A program made the position numbers and the translations under genes. From Paraglaciecola sp. (GTDB lineage Bacteria; Pseudomonadota; Gammaproteobacteria; Enterobacterales; Alteromonadaceae), in the NCBI GenBank assembly GCA_009993955.1, contig JAACSL010000004.1:62001-126000 (forward strand): DNA of 64,000 bases, read 5' to 3'. Below the pieces are notes generated by a model, which saw only the letters and a program-made list of their open reading frames with translations, did not search any database and was not told where the DNA came from. Numbering within the stretch: the first letter of the stretch is position 1; each line of letters begins with the position of its first letter. Of this stretch, positions 38,703-47,064 are shown piece after piece.

Positions 38703-40346
38703 ATGTCATTTGTGGGATCCACTTTAGGGCTTCATGCGGGCAGATGGCTGTGCCTTGCTAGCTTTGTATTCGTTCGCACCATGTTGCTAAGTGTGCTGCT
38801 AGTGAGTGCTGCGCATGGGGCAAAAACGGACTTGTTTAGTCAGTACGATATTGTCTTGCCATTTAATGTCACCCACCCGGTGATGGCTGCAAATTTACTA
38901 CCAGGTAACGGCAAAGAATTGTTGATTCTCGGCGTGACTGAATCTGGGCAGCGGGCGATGGCGATTTATCAATTCGATCAAGGCAAAGACCGCATGCAAT
39001 TAATGGATGCCATGCCTTTGGCCAATGATCTATTTGCGGTCGACCTCGGCGATGTCGACCAGAATGGCTTACAACATGTTTATTTTGTGGCCAAAGATCA
39101 GATCTATCGCTATCAGTATAAGGAAGCCGCCCAGCCCTATGGTGGTCCGGTGTTGATTGCTTCAGATGCGGGCCCGGCAGTTGCCACACAACAATTATTG
39201 AACGCTTCATCATCGGCATTGCAGCCCTTTGTAAATGTGCAAACCATGTACCTCAGCACTTCTGCCGCGGCACTAACAGACATCGACTTTGCCAAAGATA
39301 TTAATCATGACAAGCAGGATGATTTTGTTATCGCAGGCTTTGAAACCGTAAACGTGTACCTATCTGGTCAGGCCGAACGGCGAACAACAAGTCTACCCAT
39401 TGCGAGTTTACTCAGTATCAAAGGGCAAGAGGTGGGCTTCACTCCACAGCAGTTAAATTATGTGGATTTAAATCAAGATAACAAAACTGACATCGTGCTA
39501 GTTGAGTCTGGGCGTTTGCTGGTTTATGCCCAGGACGAGAGCGGGAATTTTAATGCAACACCACACATTATTGAGATTGCCCAAGGTATTGAGGGTATTG
39601 ATTGGTGGGACAAGGTAGAAGCCGATGGACAAAGCTTGGATCAGAGTCAGTTATTCTATCAACGTTTAGAAACCATTAGCGATATCAACGGCGACACACT
39701 ACCCGATCTCGTGGTGCGAGTAACTAAAAGCGCTGGGGTGCTTGACCGTAAAAACGACTACACCTTCTATTTTGCCCGTTTGATGGACGACAAGCTGCAC
39801 TACGCTGTTCAGCCCGACACTGTTATTCAATCAGACAGCACGTTGTCTGAATTTAGTTTGTTGGACCTTAATAACGACGGTAAACAAGAAGTCATGTTAT
39901 CGGCTTTTGATTTAGGTCTATCGCAAATTATCTCTGCTTTACTGTCGAGCAGTATCGAGCAACAAGTGGTGTTATATCAAATGGACGAACAACAGCGCTA
40001 TGGTGAAAAACCCGCTACTAGCCAAGATGTAGAGATCACGTTTAGCCTGTCATCGGGTCGCAGTGGCGAACCTATGGTGAAAGGCCAGGACGTGAATGGT
40101 GACGGTCTCAAGGATTTAATTTTTTCTGAGGGTGAAGAACAGATAAAAGTGTTATTTGCCCAAGCCAATGCAAAACGTATGTTTGTAAAAAGGGCAGAAA
40201 AATTTAAGGTACAGGTGCCAAAAAATGCGAAATACATTAGCCATCACGATATTAACGCAGACGGAAAAATGGATTTGTTGCTGCACTACAGCCGAGCGGA
40301 TGAGGCCAAACTGTTAAATAAAATCGTTGTGCTCGTCGCTAATTGA
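38703..40346 (+). CDS. FG-GAP/VCBS repeat exported protein
   Basis: This 547-residue protein has an internal signal segment (TMLLSVLLVSAAHGA) and at least six calcium-binding-type repeats: DINHDKQDDF, DLNQDNKTDI, DINGDTLPDL, DLNNDGKQEV, DVNGDGLKDL and DINADGKMDL. They are typical of FG-GAP/VCBS beta-propellers found in surface and secreted proteins. The role is probably extracellular binding or adhesion. AGGAGGG lies about ten bases before the ATG. It diverges from the 37555-38433 gene. No membrane anchor or sorting signal is seen at the C-terminus. Confidence 0.85.
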   Translation: MSFVGSTLGLHAGRWLCLASFVFVRTMLLSVLLVSAAHGAKTDLFSQYDIVLPFNVTHPVMAANLLPGNGKELLILGVTESGQRAMAIYQFDQGKDRMQLMDAMPLANDLFAVDLGDVDQNGLQHVYFVAKDQIYRYQYKEAAQPYGGPVLIASDAGPAVATQQLLNASSSALQPFVNVQTMYLSTSAAALTDIDFAKDINHDKQDDFVIAGFETVNVYLSGQAERRTTSLPIASLLSIKGQEVGFTPQQLNYVDLNQDNKTDIVLVESGRLLVYAQDESGNFNATPHIIEIAQGIEGIDWWDKVEADGQSLDQSQLFYQRLETISDINGDTLPDLVVRVTKSAGVLDRKNDYTFYFARLMDDKLHYAVQPDTVIQSDSTLSEFSLLDLNNDGKQEVMLSAFDLGLSQIISALLSSSIEQQVVLYQMDEQQRYGEKPATSQDVEITFSLSSGRSGEPMVKGQDVNGDGLKDLIFSEGEEQIKVLFAQANAKRMFVKRAEKFKVQVPKNAKYISHHDINADGKMDLLLHYSRADEAKLLNKIVVLVAN

Positions 40347-40436
40347 TACAACTTATGTGAGAATTTGCGTTAAGGGCCATCTTTTAGCGCATTTCTGCCG
40401 CATGCTCTTTCTGCCTCACTAGCCTATAAGGAAGCC

Positions 40437-41291
40437 ATGAAAACCCCTAAACGTATCCAACCCCTCGTTGACGATGGACTTGTCGATGAAGTTTTATATC
40501 AACTGATGAGTGGAAAAGAAGCGACGGTTTATGCAGTGCGTTGTGGCGAGCAAGTGCGCTGCGCAAAAGTCTATAAAGAAGCCATGCAGCGCAGTTTTAA
40601 AAAAGCCGCGCAATATCAAGAAGGGCGCAAAGTCCGCAATAGTCGTCGTGCTCGGGCCATGGAAAAGGGCTCGAAATTTGGACGTAAGCAACAAGAAGAC
40701 GCGTGGCAAAATACTGAAGTTGATGCCCTCTTCAAGCTAGCAAAAGCCGGGGTTAGGGTGCCTGAACCCTATGGATGTTATGACGGTGTTTTGTTGATGG
40801 AGTTGATTACGGATGAACAAGGTGAGGTTGCTCCGCGTTTAAATGATGTATCCATGAGCGCAGAGCAAGCCATAGAAGACCATAATCTAGTGATGCATTA
40901 TGTGAAACAAATGTTATGCATTGGTTTAGTGCATGGCGACTTATCTGAATTTAATGTACTAGTGGATGACTACGGCCCTGTGATCATTGATTTGCCGCAA
41001 GTTGTTGATGCAGCAGCAAATAATAATGCCTTTGCCATGTTGCAGCGTGATGTGCGGAATATGAGTGAATATTACGGGCAATTTGCCCCACAACTCATCA
41101 AGACCCATTATGCTGAAGAAATGTGGGCATTGTTTGAGGCTGGTGAATTGCGCCCCGATACTGAATTAAGCGGCGAGTTTGCATTCAGTGAAGAGGCAGC
41201 GAATGTTGACTCAGTATTGGAAGAGATAAAAGCCGCCTTTGCTGAGCAGCAGGCACGGTTGGAGAGACAACGTGAGGCCGACGAGCAGTAG
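40437..41291 (+). CDS. RIO-family atypical serine kinase
   Basis: A 284-residue RIO kinase (RIO1-like subgroup of bacteria). The ATP-binding loop is LMSGKEATVYAV, the catalytic Lys is in RCAKVYKEA, the catalytic loop is VHGDLSEFNVL and the metal Asp is in PVIIDLPQ. Archaeal and eukaryotic RIO1 act in small-subunit ribosome maturation; the bacterial substrate is not known. The C-terminus is a charged helix (EIKAAFAEQQARLERQREA). It is preceded by AAGGAAGCC just before the ATG. Confidence 0.88.
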   Translation: MKTPKRIQPLVDDGLVDEVLYQLMSGKEATVYAVRCGEQVRCAKVYKEAMQRSFKKAAQYQEGRKVRNSRRARAMEKGSKFGRKQQEDAWQNTEVDALFKLAKAGVRVPEPYGCYDGVLLMELITDEQGEVAPRLNDVSMSAEQAIEDHNLVMHYVKQMLCIGLVHGDLSEFNVLVDDYGPVIIDLPQVVDAAANNNAFAMLQRDVRNMSEYYGQFAPQLIKTHYAEEMWALFEAGELRPDTELSGEFAFSEEAANVDSVLEEIKAAFAEQQARLERQREADEQ

Positions 41292-41431
41292 TTGACCTGA
41301 GACACAATCTGTTTATAGTTTGAGAACGAGTGATCAGTTTGAACCGATTGCTCAGCTTTGTTGAACCGAATGTTGGTCACGCGACGTATAGTCAAAACCA
41401 ACGATGCAAAAGACGTTAAAAGAGGTATTGC

Positions 41432-41893
41432 ATGGCAATCTTTTTTGATTCTTCCAGTGGTCAAATGGACAGAGAAGCCAATGCACAGCACATGGTTAAC
41501 TATAAAGTGTATGGAGAACATGGTCTGTTTACCATCACCATGGAAGGCAACCTGCTGATCGTTGATGGTATTGGCCCGTTTAACGAGCAAACAATTACCT
41601 CTTTTCATGATGCACTGAATAAGGCCATCACAACAATTTCGTCTCAGCAATGGTCACAAATCATTATACTGCATGCCATGAGTCTATTTACCCCTGAAGC
41701 CGAGCGCCACCTTTGCCTAACCCTGATTGAACGAAAAAACAAAGGCCTAGTAAGATCTGCGGTGGTGTACGGTGATACTGATTGCAAATCCATGATCCAT
41801 ACACAATTGTCTCGCTGTTATGCCAAAGTAGGCATTGATCACGGTTTTTTTGAAAGCATTGACGAAGCCAAGGCGTGGTTAGCTAACAAGTAG
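41432..41893 (+). CDS. Protein of unknown function, STAS-like fold possible
   Basis: A 153-residue cytoplasmic protein with AGAGGT before the ATG. The pattern of strands and helices (LFTITMEGNLLIVDGIGP, then QIIILHAMSLFTPEAERH, then SAVVYGDTDCKSMI, ending ESIDEAKAWLANK) resembles SpoIIAA/STAS-like proteins. No phosphorylatable Ser motif is evident. It sits between the RIO kinase and RNase J-like genes but is separated from both by about 140 bp. This is a structural guess, not a family match. Confidence 0.6.
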   Translation: MAIFFDSSSGQMDREANAQHMVNYKVYGEHGLFTITMEGNLLIVDGIGPFNEQTITSFHDALNKAITTISSQQWSQIIILHAMSLFTPEAERHLCLTLIERKNKGLVRSAVVYGDTDCKSMIHTQLSRCYAKVGIDHGFFESIDEAKAWLANK

Positions 41894-42039
41894 GCGTTGT
41901 GAGCGTTAACTCGGTTCCTTACACTAAGCAGTGCTTCCTATTCAGCCTCACAGCATAAGATTAAATTTAGTCAGTTTTTGATCCCAACTGTTCTTCGCCC
42001 CTTATCCTTTGTTATGATTTCGGCCTTGCCGACAACTTA

Positions 42040-43461
42040 ATGAGTGTTGCCCTTATCCGTTTATTCTCCAATAACCATGCCGATCTCAACCCAAGTTATG
42101 CTGATTTGTGGTTTCTGCCCCTAGGTGGTACCGGGGAGATTGGTATGAACATGAATTTGTATGGACATGCGGGTAGTTGGCTGATGGTGGACTGTGGTGT
42201 GACCTTCCAAAGTCCATTGCAGCCCGAGTATTTGCAAGCACCAAGCAATACAACCATCGCTCGGGATATGTTTGATGTAGTGTCAGCGGATCCGAGTTTT
42301 ATCAGCAGTCGCAAAGGGCAATTGGCCGGTATTGTTATCACCCACGCCCACGAAGATCATATCGGCGCCTTACCTTATTTGTGGCAACGCTTGCAATGCC
42401 CCGTGTATACCACCAAGTACACCGCCGAAATTTTACGCCGCAAACTACAACGGGATAATTTAGCCGAGCGCATGCCCATTATTGAGGTGCAAAGTGGTCA
42501 ACGTGTGGATATTGGACCTTTCAACGTAGAATGGCTGGGGATCACCCATTCCATTCCCGAGCCCCATGCCTTGGTCATTCGCACCGAAGCGGGCAGCATA
42601 TTTCATACAGCGGATTGGAAAATAGACGCTCAGCCTATTACCGATAAAGCCTTTTCAGCTCAGCCTTTTCGATCTTTGGCCAAACAAAATATCAGTGCCA
42701 TGGTATGTGATTCCACCAATGCGCTGCGCACAGGTCATTCCGTATCAGAGAGCGCGTGGTACCAAGGTTTACTCGAACTCGTGCAAAATGCCCCTGGTCG
42801 AGTGGTAGTGGGCTGCTTTAGCAGTAATATCGCTCGCATGATTAGTTTGGCTAAAATTGCGGAAAAGACCGGACGATATTTGGCCTTATTCGGCCGATCG
42901 TTGGAAAATACGGTGGGCGCGGCTAAGGCAACCGGCCACTGGCCGGAGGATCTCAAGGTAATTGATGCTTATCACGCTGGGTATTTGCTGAAACACGAAG
43001 TGCTGGCGGTGGCCACGGGCAGTCAAGGCGAACGCCAAGCGGCGCTGAGTCAAATGGCACAAGACAATTACCGCAATCTCAGCTTGGAAGCAGATGATCT
43101 GGTGATTCTTAGCTCCATCATTATTCCCGGCAATGAAAAGCTTATCGACTCTATGTTGGAAAAATTTCAAAAAAGAAAGATCCATATAGTGTTGGCCGAC
43201 TCTCATCCCACCCCGATTCATGCTTCCGGCCATCCCTGCCAAGACGAATTAAAACAAATGTATGCTTGGGTCAAACCGCACATTGCCATTCCCACTCACG
43301 GTGAGCCTAAACACCTAGTTGCTAATGCTGAGATGGCGAAGCAGAGCCACGTACCCCGTTGTCTGACGGGGCTTAATGGTGACCTGTTTATCATTGCGCC
43401 TGAACACAAGGTCATCAAAGGTGCAGTGAAAACCGGCCGGATCCCGCTGCAGCAGCGCTAA
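42040..43461 (+). CDS. RNase J-like metallo-beta-lactamase/beta-CASP protein
   Basis: This 473-residue enzyme has the metallo-beta-lactamase motifs LGGTGEIGMNM, THAHEDHIGAL, GITHSIPEPHAL and HTADWKID, and beta-CASP features such as GCFSSNIARM, IHASGHP and IPTHGEPKHL. That set is typical of RNase J, which acts as an endo- and 5'-3' exoribonuclease. It is about 80 residues shorter than Firmicutes RNase J and lacks most of the C-terminal oligomerisation domain. RNase E-based species rarely need RNase J, so the role is open. The ATG at 42040 has no good Shine-Dalgarno sequence. Confidence 0.85.
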   Translation: MSVALIRLFSNNHADLNPSYADLWFLPLGGTGEIGMNMNLYGHAGSWLMVDCGVTFQSPLQPEYLQAPSNTTIARDMFDVVSADPSFISSRKGQLAGIVITHAHEDHIGALPYLWQRLQCPVYTTKYTAEILRRKLQRDNLAERMPIIEVQSGQRVDIGPFNVEWLGITHSIPEPHALVIRTEAGSIFHTADWKIDAQPITDKAFSAQPFRSLAKQNISAMVCDSTNALRTGHSVSESAWYQGLLELVQNAPGRVVVGCFSSNIARMISLAKIAEKTGRYLALFGRSLENTVGAAKATGHWPEDLKVIDAYHAGYLLKHEVLAVATGSQGERQAALSQMAQDNYRNLSLEADDLVILSSIIIPGNEKLIDSMLEKFQKRKIHIVLADSHPTPIHASGHPCQDELKQMYAWVKPHIAIPTHGEPKHLVANAEMAKQSHVPRCLTGLNGDLFIIAPEHKVIKGAVKTGRIPLQQR

Positions 43462-43629
43462 GCAAAACAGCGTAAGGCGACGGCCCTGAGCGCGGTCAAC
43501 AAAGATTGTTCACCTAATGCTGGATTTTTGTAGCCGAGTGACATTTACTGCACACTCATAAACAACCTCAGCTGCCTGACAAAGTGGCTCAGGCTATGGT
43601 TCTAATCGCGCAAAATATTGAGTTTGAAG

Positions 43630-44961
43630 ATGTCAAAAAACAAAGATGCCAAGCTTTTTAATATGTTAGTTAAGGCCAGAGAGCATCATCAAAACGGTCA
43701 ACTTTCACAGGCGATGGCTGCGTATAAAAAAATCTTGCGTATTGCACCAAACCAAGCCGATGCATGGCACTATTTAGGCTTGGCCTATTACCAATCGGGA
43801 AACGTGGAATTAGCCATAAACCACATCAAACGCGCTACCGTTTTTGCGCCAAGCTACCCTGATGCCTTGAATAATTTGGCCAACATCCACAAAGAACTTG
43901 GCGATCAGCAGCAGGCGTATGCGTATTACCAGCAAGTACTCGAACTTGACCCCAAACACGCCAATGCATTGATCAATATCGCCGTGGTGTTGCGTGAAAC
44001 AAAACAAACTCATGAAGCCCTTGGCTACGTAAAACGTGCCTTGGATTTGGTACCAAACCATCCCGTTGCTCAACATAATTTGGCCAATATTTACACTGAT
44101 TTGCGGGAATTCCAGTTGGCGAGCACAGCCTATCAACGTGCCATGCAATTAGACCCTTTAAATCAGCATTCACAAAGGAGTTATGCTCACGTTCTAAGAG
44201 AATTGGGCTGCACAGCAGAAGCCATTCAAGTATTAGAAAACATCGTCAAGCAAAACCCCGGCGACGCCATTGCAGAGCATATGTTGGCGTCTTACACCGG
44301 GACAAACATTCCAAGCCGAGCCACTGATCAATATATCAAACAAACATTTGATGCATTCTCAGTTAATTTTGATCTGTCGTTGGCGCAATTAAAATATCAG
44401 GCACCACAGTTAGTAGCAGAAAAAGTCATGGCCCTGATTGATAAGACAAGTGACTTTGCGCCAAGTGACAAACTAAGCATCCTGGATATTGGCTGTGGCA
44501 CGGGTTTGTGTGGGCAGTGTTTAAGGCCTGCGGTGGAAAAATTAGTTGGTGTAGATTTATCAGCCAAAATGCTGGTAAAAGCCCGTCAGTTAAGCATCTA
44601 TGATGAACTTCATGAATCCGAGTTATGTGCATACATGCAAACCACCGCAGAGGTGTTTAGTTGTGTGATTTGTGCAGATACCTTGGTGTACTTTGGTGAT
44701 CTAGCACAAGCTTTTGCGGCCGTTTACCAGGTATTACAGGCACCAGGTCTTTTTGTATTTACCCTAGAGCAGCAGCGTGGAGACTCAGAAAATCACAATT
44801 ACACCTTACAAAAGAATGGCCGCTATAGTCATCAGCTAAGTTACGTAAAAACAGCACTGCAAGCCGCCAATTTTATGATAATCAGTACTGAAGATATGAT
44901 TCCGCGTTATGAAAATGGTGAAGCGGTGGATGGCGCTTTAGTTGTTGTTCAAAAAATGTAA
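43630..44961 (+). CDS. TPR-repeat protein fused to SAM-dependent methyltransferase
   Basis: A 443-residue fusion. Residues about 10-230 form six TPR repeats (for example ADAWHYLGLAYYQSGNVELA and PDALNNLANIHKELGDQQQA). Residues about 275-430 form a class I methyltransferase with the SAM-binding LDIGCGTGLCG and VGVDLSAKML. TPR-methyltransferase fusions are common in marine gammaproteobacteria; the substrate is unknown, though TPRs suggest a protein or complex target. A TTG at 43618 is in frame four codons upstream; the ATG at 43630 is preferred but its ribosome-binding site is also weak. Confidence 0.85.
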   Translation: MSKNKDAKLFNMLVKAREHHQNGQLSQAMAAYKKILRIAPNQADAWHYLGLAYYQSGNVELAINHIKRATVFAPSYPDALNNLANIHKELGDQQQAYAYYQQVLELDPKHANALINIAVVLRETKQTHEALGYVKRALDLVPNHPVAQHNLANIYTDLREFQLASTAYQRAMQLDPLNQHSQRSYAHVLRELGCTAEAIQVLENIVKQNPGDAIAEHMLASYTGTNIPSRATDQYIKQTFDAFSVNFDLSLAQLKYQAPQLVAEKVMALIDKTSDFAPSDKLSILDIGCGTGLCGQCLRPAVEKLVGVDLSAKMLVKARQLSIYDELHESELCAYMQTTAEVFSCVICADTLVYFGDLAQAFAAVYQVLQAPGLFVFTLEQQRGDSENHNYTLQKNGRYSHQLSYVKTALQAANFMIISTEDMIPRYENGEAVDGALVVVQKM

Positions 44962-45287
44962 ACATCTCGCCGCACTGCGATCTATGTGCGGTGCAAATTC
45001 TCGTTTTATCAACTTCACGCTCTGCGTCCATCTGTTTCAAGTTTAATTCAAGGAGGCTGGTTGAAATATAATCAGCAGATGGTTTGACAGTTCAGTACTT
45101 ATGACTGATATTGATCTGGCTTTTTGGTTTAACTAATTTTGTCACTCAAAAAACACAAGATAGCGCTCAAATTGGGTTTTGATTTCGGACTTGAGCATTG
45201 TTTGAAGGTAGTAAGCAATGAGTGACTCCTGTTCCCGTCATGTCGTTTTATGACAAAAACCTATTCTCAGTTTCAATAAGGATCTAT
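44962..45287. other. Intergenic region before the Hcp-like pair
   Basis: This 326-base stretch holds no credible gene. Near 44970-44995 there is an imperfect hairpin (CCGCAC and GTGCGG arms) without a T-run, possibly a weak terminator of the methyltransferase gene. The promoter of the downstream Hcp-like pair must lie in the AT-rich second half, but I could not assign a clear -35/-10 pair. Confidence 0.5.
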
Positions 45288-45854
45288 ATGAAAACCCCTA
45301 CTACGCTATCTAAGTTTCTTCTCCCCCTTGCCACTGTTGGTTCGTTAACTGTTGCGCCGTTACCTGCTATGGCGGCGGTGGATATGTACCTAGAGCTTGA
45401 TGGCATCCAAGGTGAATCAGTTGCCAGTAAATATGCCGGTGCCATTGACGTGTTGGCTTGGTCAAATGGCCTATCCAACCCTGCCTCATTCCAAGCGGGA
45501 GCCGGCGGCGGTTCGGGTAAGGCCTCGTTTCAAGATATGAGTATTACCAAATATTTAGACAGTGCGAGCCCTTATTTATTGCTCTATACAAGCACAGGTC
45601 AGCATATCGATTCTGCCACACTGACAGTGCGCCGCGGTAGTGAGACCAACCCTTTGTATTTCAAAGTGGAACTTAAAAACATCATTGTGACCAGCGTTTC
45701 CAGTGGCGGCAGTGGTGGTGAAGATAGACTCACGGAAAACATCAGCCTGAATTTTTCAGAAATTAGGTGGACCTATTACCCCATAGATGCAAGAGGCAAC
45801 GCAACGACCCCCATCACGGTAGGCTATAACATTGCTGAAAATAAGCCGCTCTAA
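45288..45854 (+). CDS. Sec-exported Hcp-family (T6SS tube-like) protein
   Basis: A 188-residue protein with a signal peptide (FLLPLATVGSLTVAPLPAMA) followed by a complete Hcp-family domain. Diagnostic segments are YLELDGIQGESVASKYAG, IDVLAWSNGLS, GKASFQDMSITKYLD and VTSVSSGGSGGEDRLTENI. Ordinary Hcp forms hexameric rings in the type VI secretion tube and has no Sec signal. Export to the periplasm or beyond is therefore predicted here, and no vipA/B, clpV, vgrG or tss gene lies nearby. AAGGATC precedes the ATG at 45288. The C-terminal 25 residues are an extension. Function is unknown. Operon with the next gene. Confidence 0.85.
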   Translation: MKTPTTLSKFLLPLATVGSLTVAPLPAMAAVDMYLELDGIQGESVASKYAGAIDVLAWSNGLSNPASFQAGAGGGSGKASFQDMSITKYLDSASPYLLLYTSTGQHIDSATLTVRRGSETNPLYFKVELKNIIVTSVSSGGSGGEDRLTENISLNFSEIRWTYYPIDARGNATTPITVGYNIAENKPL

Positions 45855-45889
45855 CTAAGCAATAACCCCTACTTGGAGGTAACGTTCAA

Positions 45890-46795
45890 ATGAGGTTATT
45901 GATTAAGATCTCTATGCCAATTCTCTGTTGTTTGGCGGGCATACTGACGATTGTACCCAGCGCAGTGATGGCTGAGATACTCAGTGAACAAGTCAGCATT
46001 GATAACAACAATTTAATTTTACTAAGTTCGCGCCGGGTAACCCGCACAGTGAGTGAATATACACTGCGCGCTGTCGCAACCAATAACACTGAGCAAACCA
46101 TCAACAACGTTAAAGCAAAGTTAATCGCCGTACCGGACAATATAATTATTGTGCAAGGTGAGCAGAACTTTGGCACCTTAGCAGGCTCAAGCAGTGTGAC
46201 CAGCACCAATGATTTTAAGATCCAAATCAACCTGCGTATTGCCTATTCGCTGAATGATTTGGTCTGGCAAATCGAGGGCGATCTCCCACCACCACCGCCA
46301 CCACCCGAGCCTAAACCATCACAAGTCGGCTTTTTTATGAGCCTAGACAACAACGCGATTAAAGGTGAGGTGGATAATATTAGCCATAAGGACTGGGTTG
46401 AGCTATTAGCTTGGAGCTGGGGTTTAAGTAACTCTGGTACAACCCACATGGGTGGTGATGCCGGGCAAGGGCAGGCCAACCTGCAGGACATTAGTGTCAC
46501 TAAATTTTTAGATGCAAGTAGTCCAGCATTACTGTTGGCCAGCGCCTCAGGTCGATACTTAGATGAAGTCAAGATAGATGTAATTAAAGCCTGTAATGGC
46601 AATAATTACACGCAGTATGCCATGACTTTACGCGATGTACTTATCACCTCAGTCAGCAGCGGCGGCAGTGGCGGTGAAGATCGATTGACAGAAGTTGTCA
46701 GCTTGAGTATGCGCAGTATCGAAACCATGTATACCCCCGTTGATGATAGATGTCGTTTACTACCACCCAACTATTCCTTTCAATCTAGGGACTAA
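45890..46795 (+). CDS. Sec-exported protein with N-terminal domain, polyproline linker and Hcp-family domain
   Basis: A 301-residue protein with three parts after its signal peptide (ILCCLAGILTIVPSAVMA). First is a beta-rich domain (about 30-125; AVATNNTEQTINNVKAKL and GTLAGSSSVTSTN), reminiscent of Ig-like or CARDB-type domains. Next is a linker with seven consecutive prolines. Last is an Hcp-family domain (about 145-285; FFMSLDNNAIKGEV, ELLAWSWGLSNSG, QANLQDISVTKFLD and SVSSGGSGGEDRL). A GGAGGT site precedes the ATG. It sits 35 bp after the first Hcp-like gene. The architecture suggests that the Hcp fold is used as an extracytoplasmic binding or assembly module. Confidence 0.8.
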   Translation: MRLLIKISMPILCCLAGILTIVPSAVMAEILSEQVSIDNNNLILLSSRRVTRTVSEYTLRAVATNNTEQTINNVKAKLIAVPDNIIIVQGEQNFGTLAGSSSVTSTNDFKIQINLRIAYSLNDLVWQIEGDLPPPPPPPEPKPSQVGFFMSLDNNAIKGEVDNISHKDWVELLAWSWGLSNSGTTHMGGDAGQGQANLQDISVTKFLDASSPALLLASASGRYLDEVKIDVIKACNGNNYTQYAMTLRDVLITSVSSGGSGGEDRLTEVVSLSMRSIETMYTPVDDRCRLLPPNYSFQSRD

Positions 46796-46807
46796 AAGCT
46801 AAGCTCA

Positions 46808-46837
46808 TGCCTGCACCTAATAAACGGGGTGCAGGCA
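46808..46837. repeat. Strong hairpin after the Hcp-like operon
   Basis: TGCCTGCACC and GGTGCAGGCA form a perfect ten-base stem around a ten-base loop, 13 bases after the stop codon. There is no T-run, so it may protect the mRNA 3' end or terminate weakly. Confidence 0.6.
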
Positions 46838-47064
46838 ATGCACAAAGCCGCTTCATGTCATGGTGATAATTTGTCCCTTGCACAGGCAATAGTACCGCTG
46901 TTAAGGGGCAATACGACGCACCCTAAATCAGCAAATTTGCCCATAACATTGATCCCTTTGCGCCTTTTGTCCTTAAGATCTGCTACCATAACACCCCTGT
47001 TTTAACCCCTGAGACACCGCTCATCTACGCGCAACTGACTTTAAAAAACCTGCCCCTTAATACC

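Noticed and set aside
41108-41650. 180-codon minus-strand ORF
   Set aside because: It is antisense to the RIO kinase end and the STAS-like gene, with no ribosome-binding site or family match.
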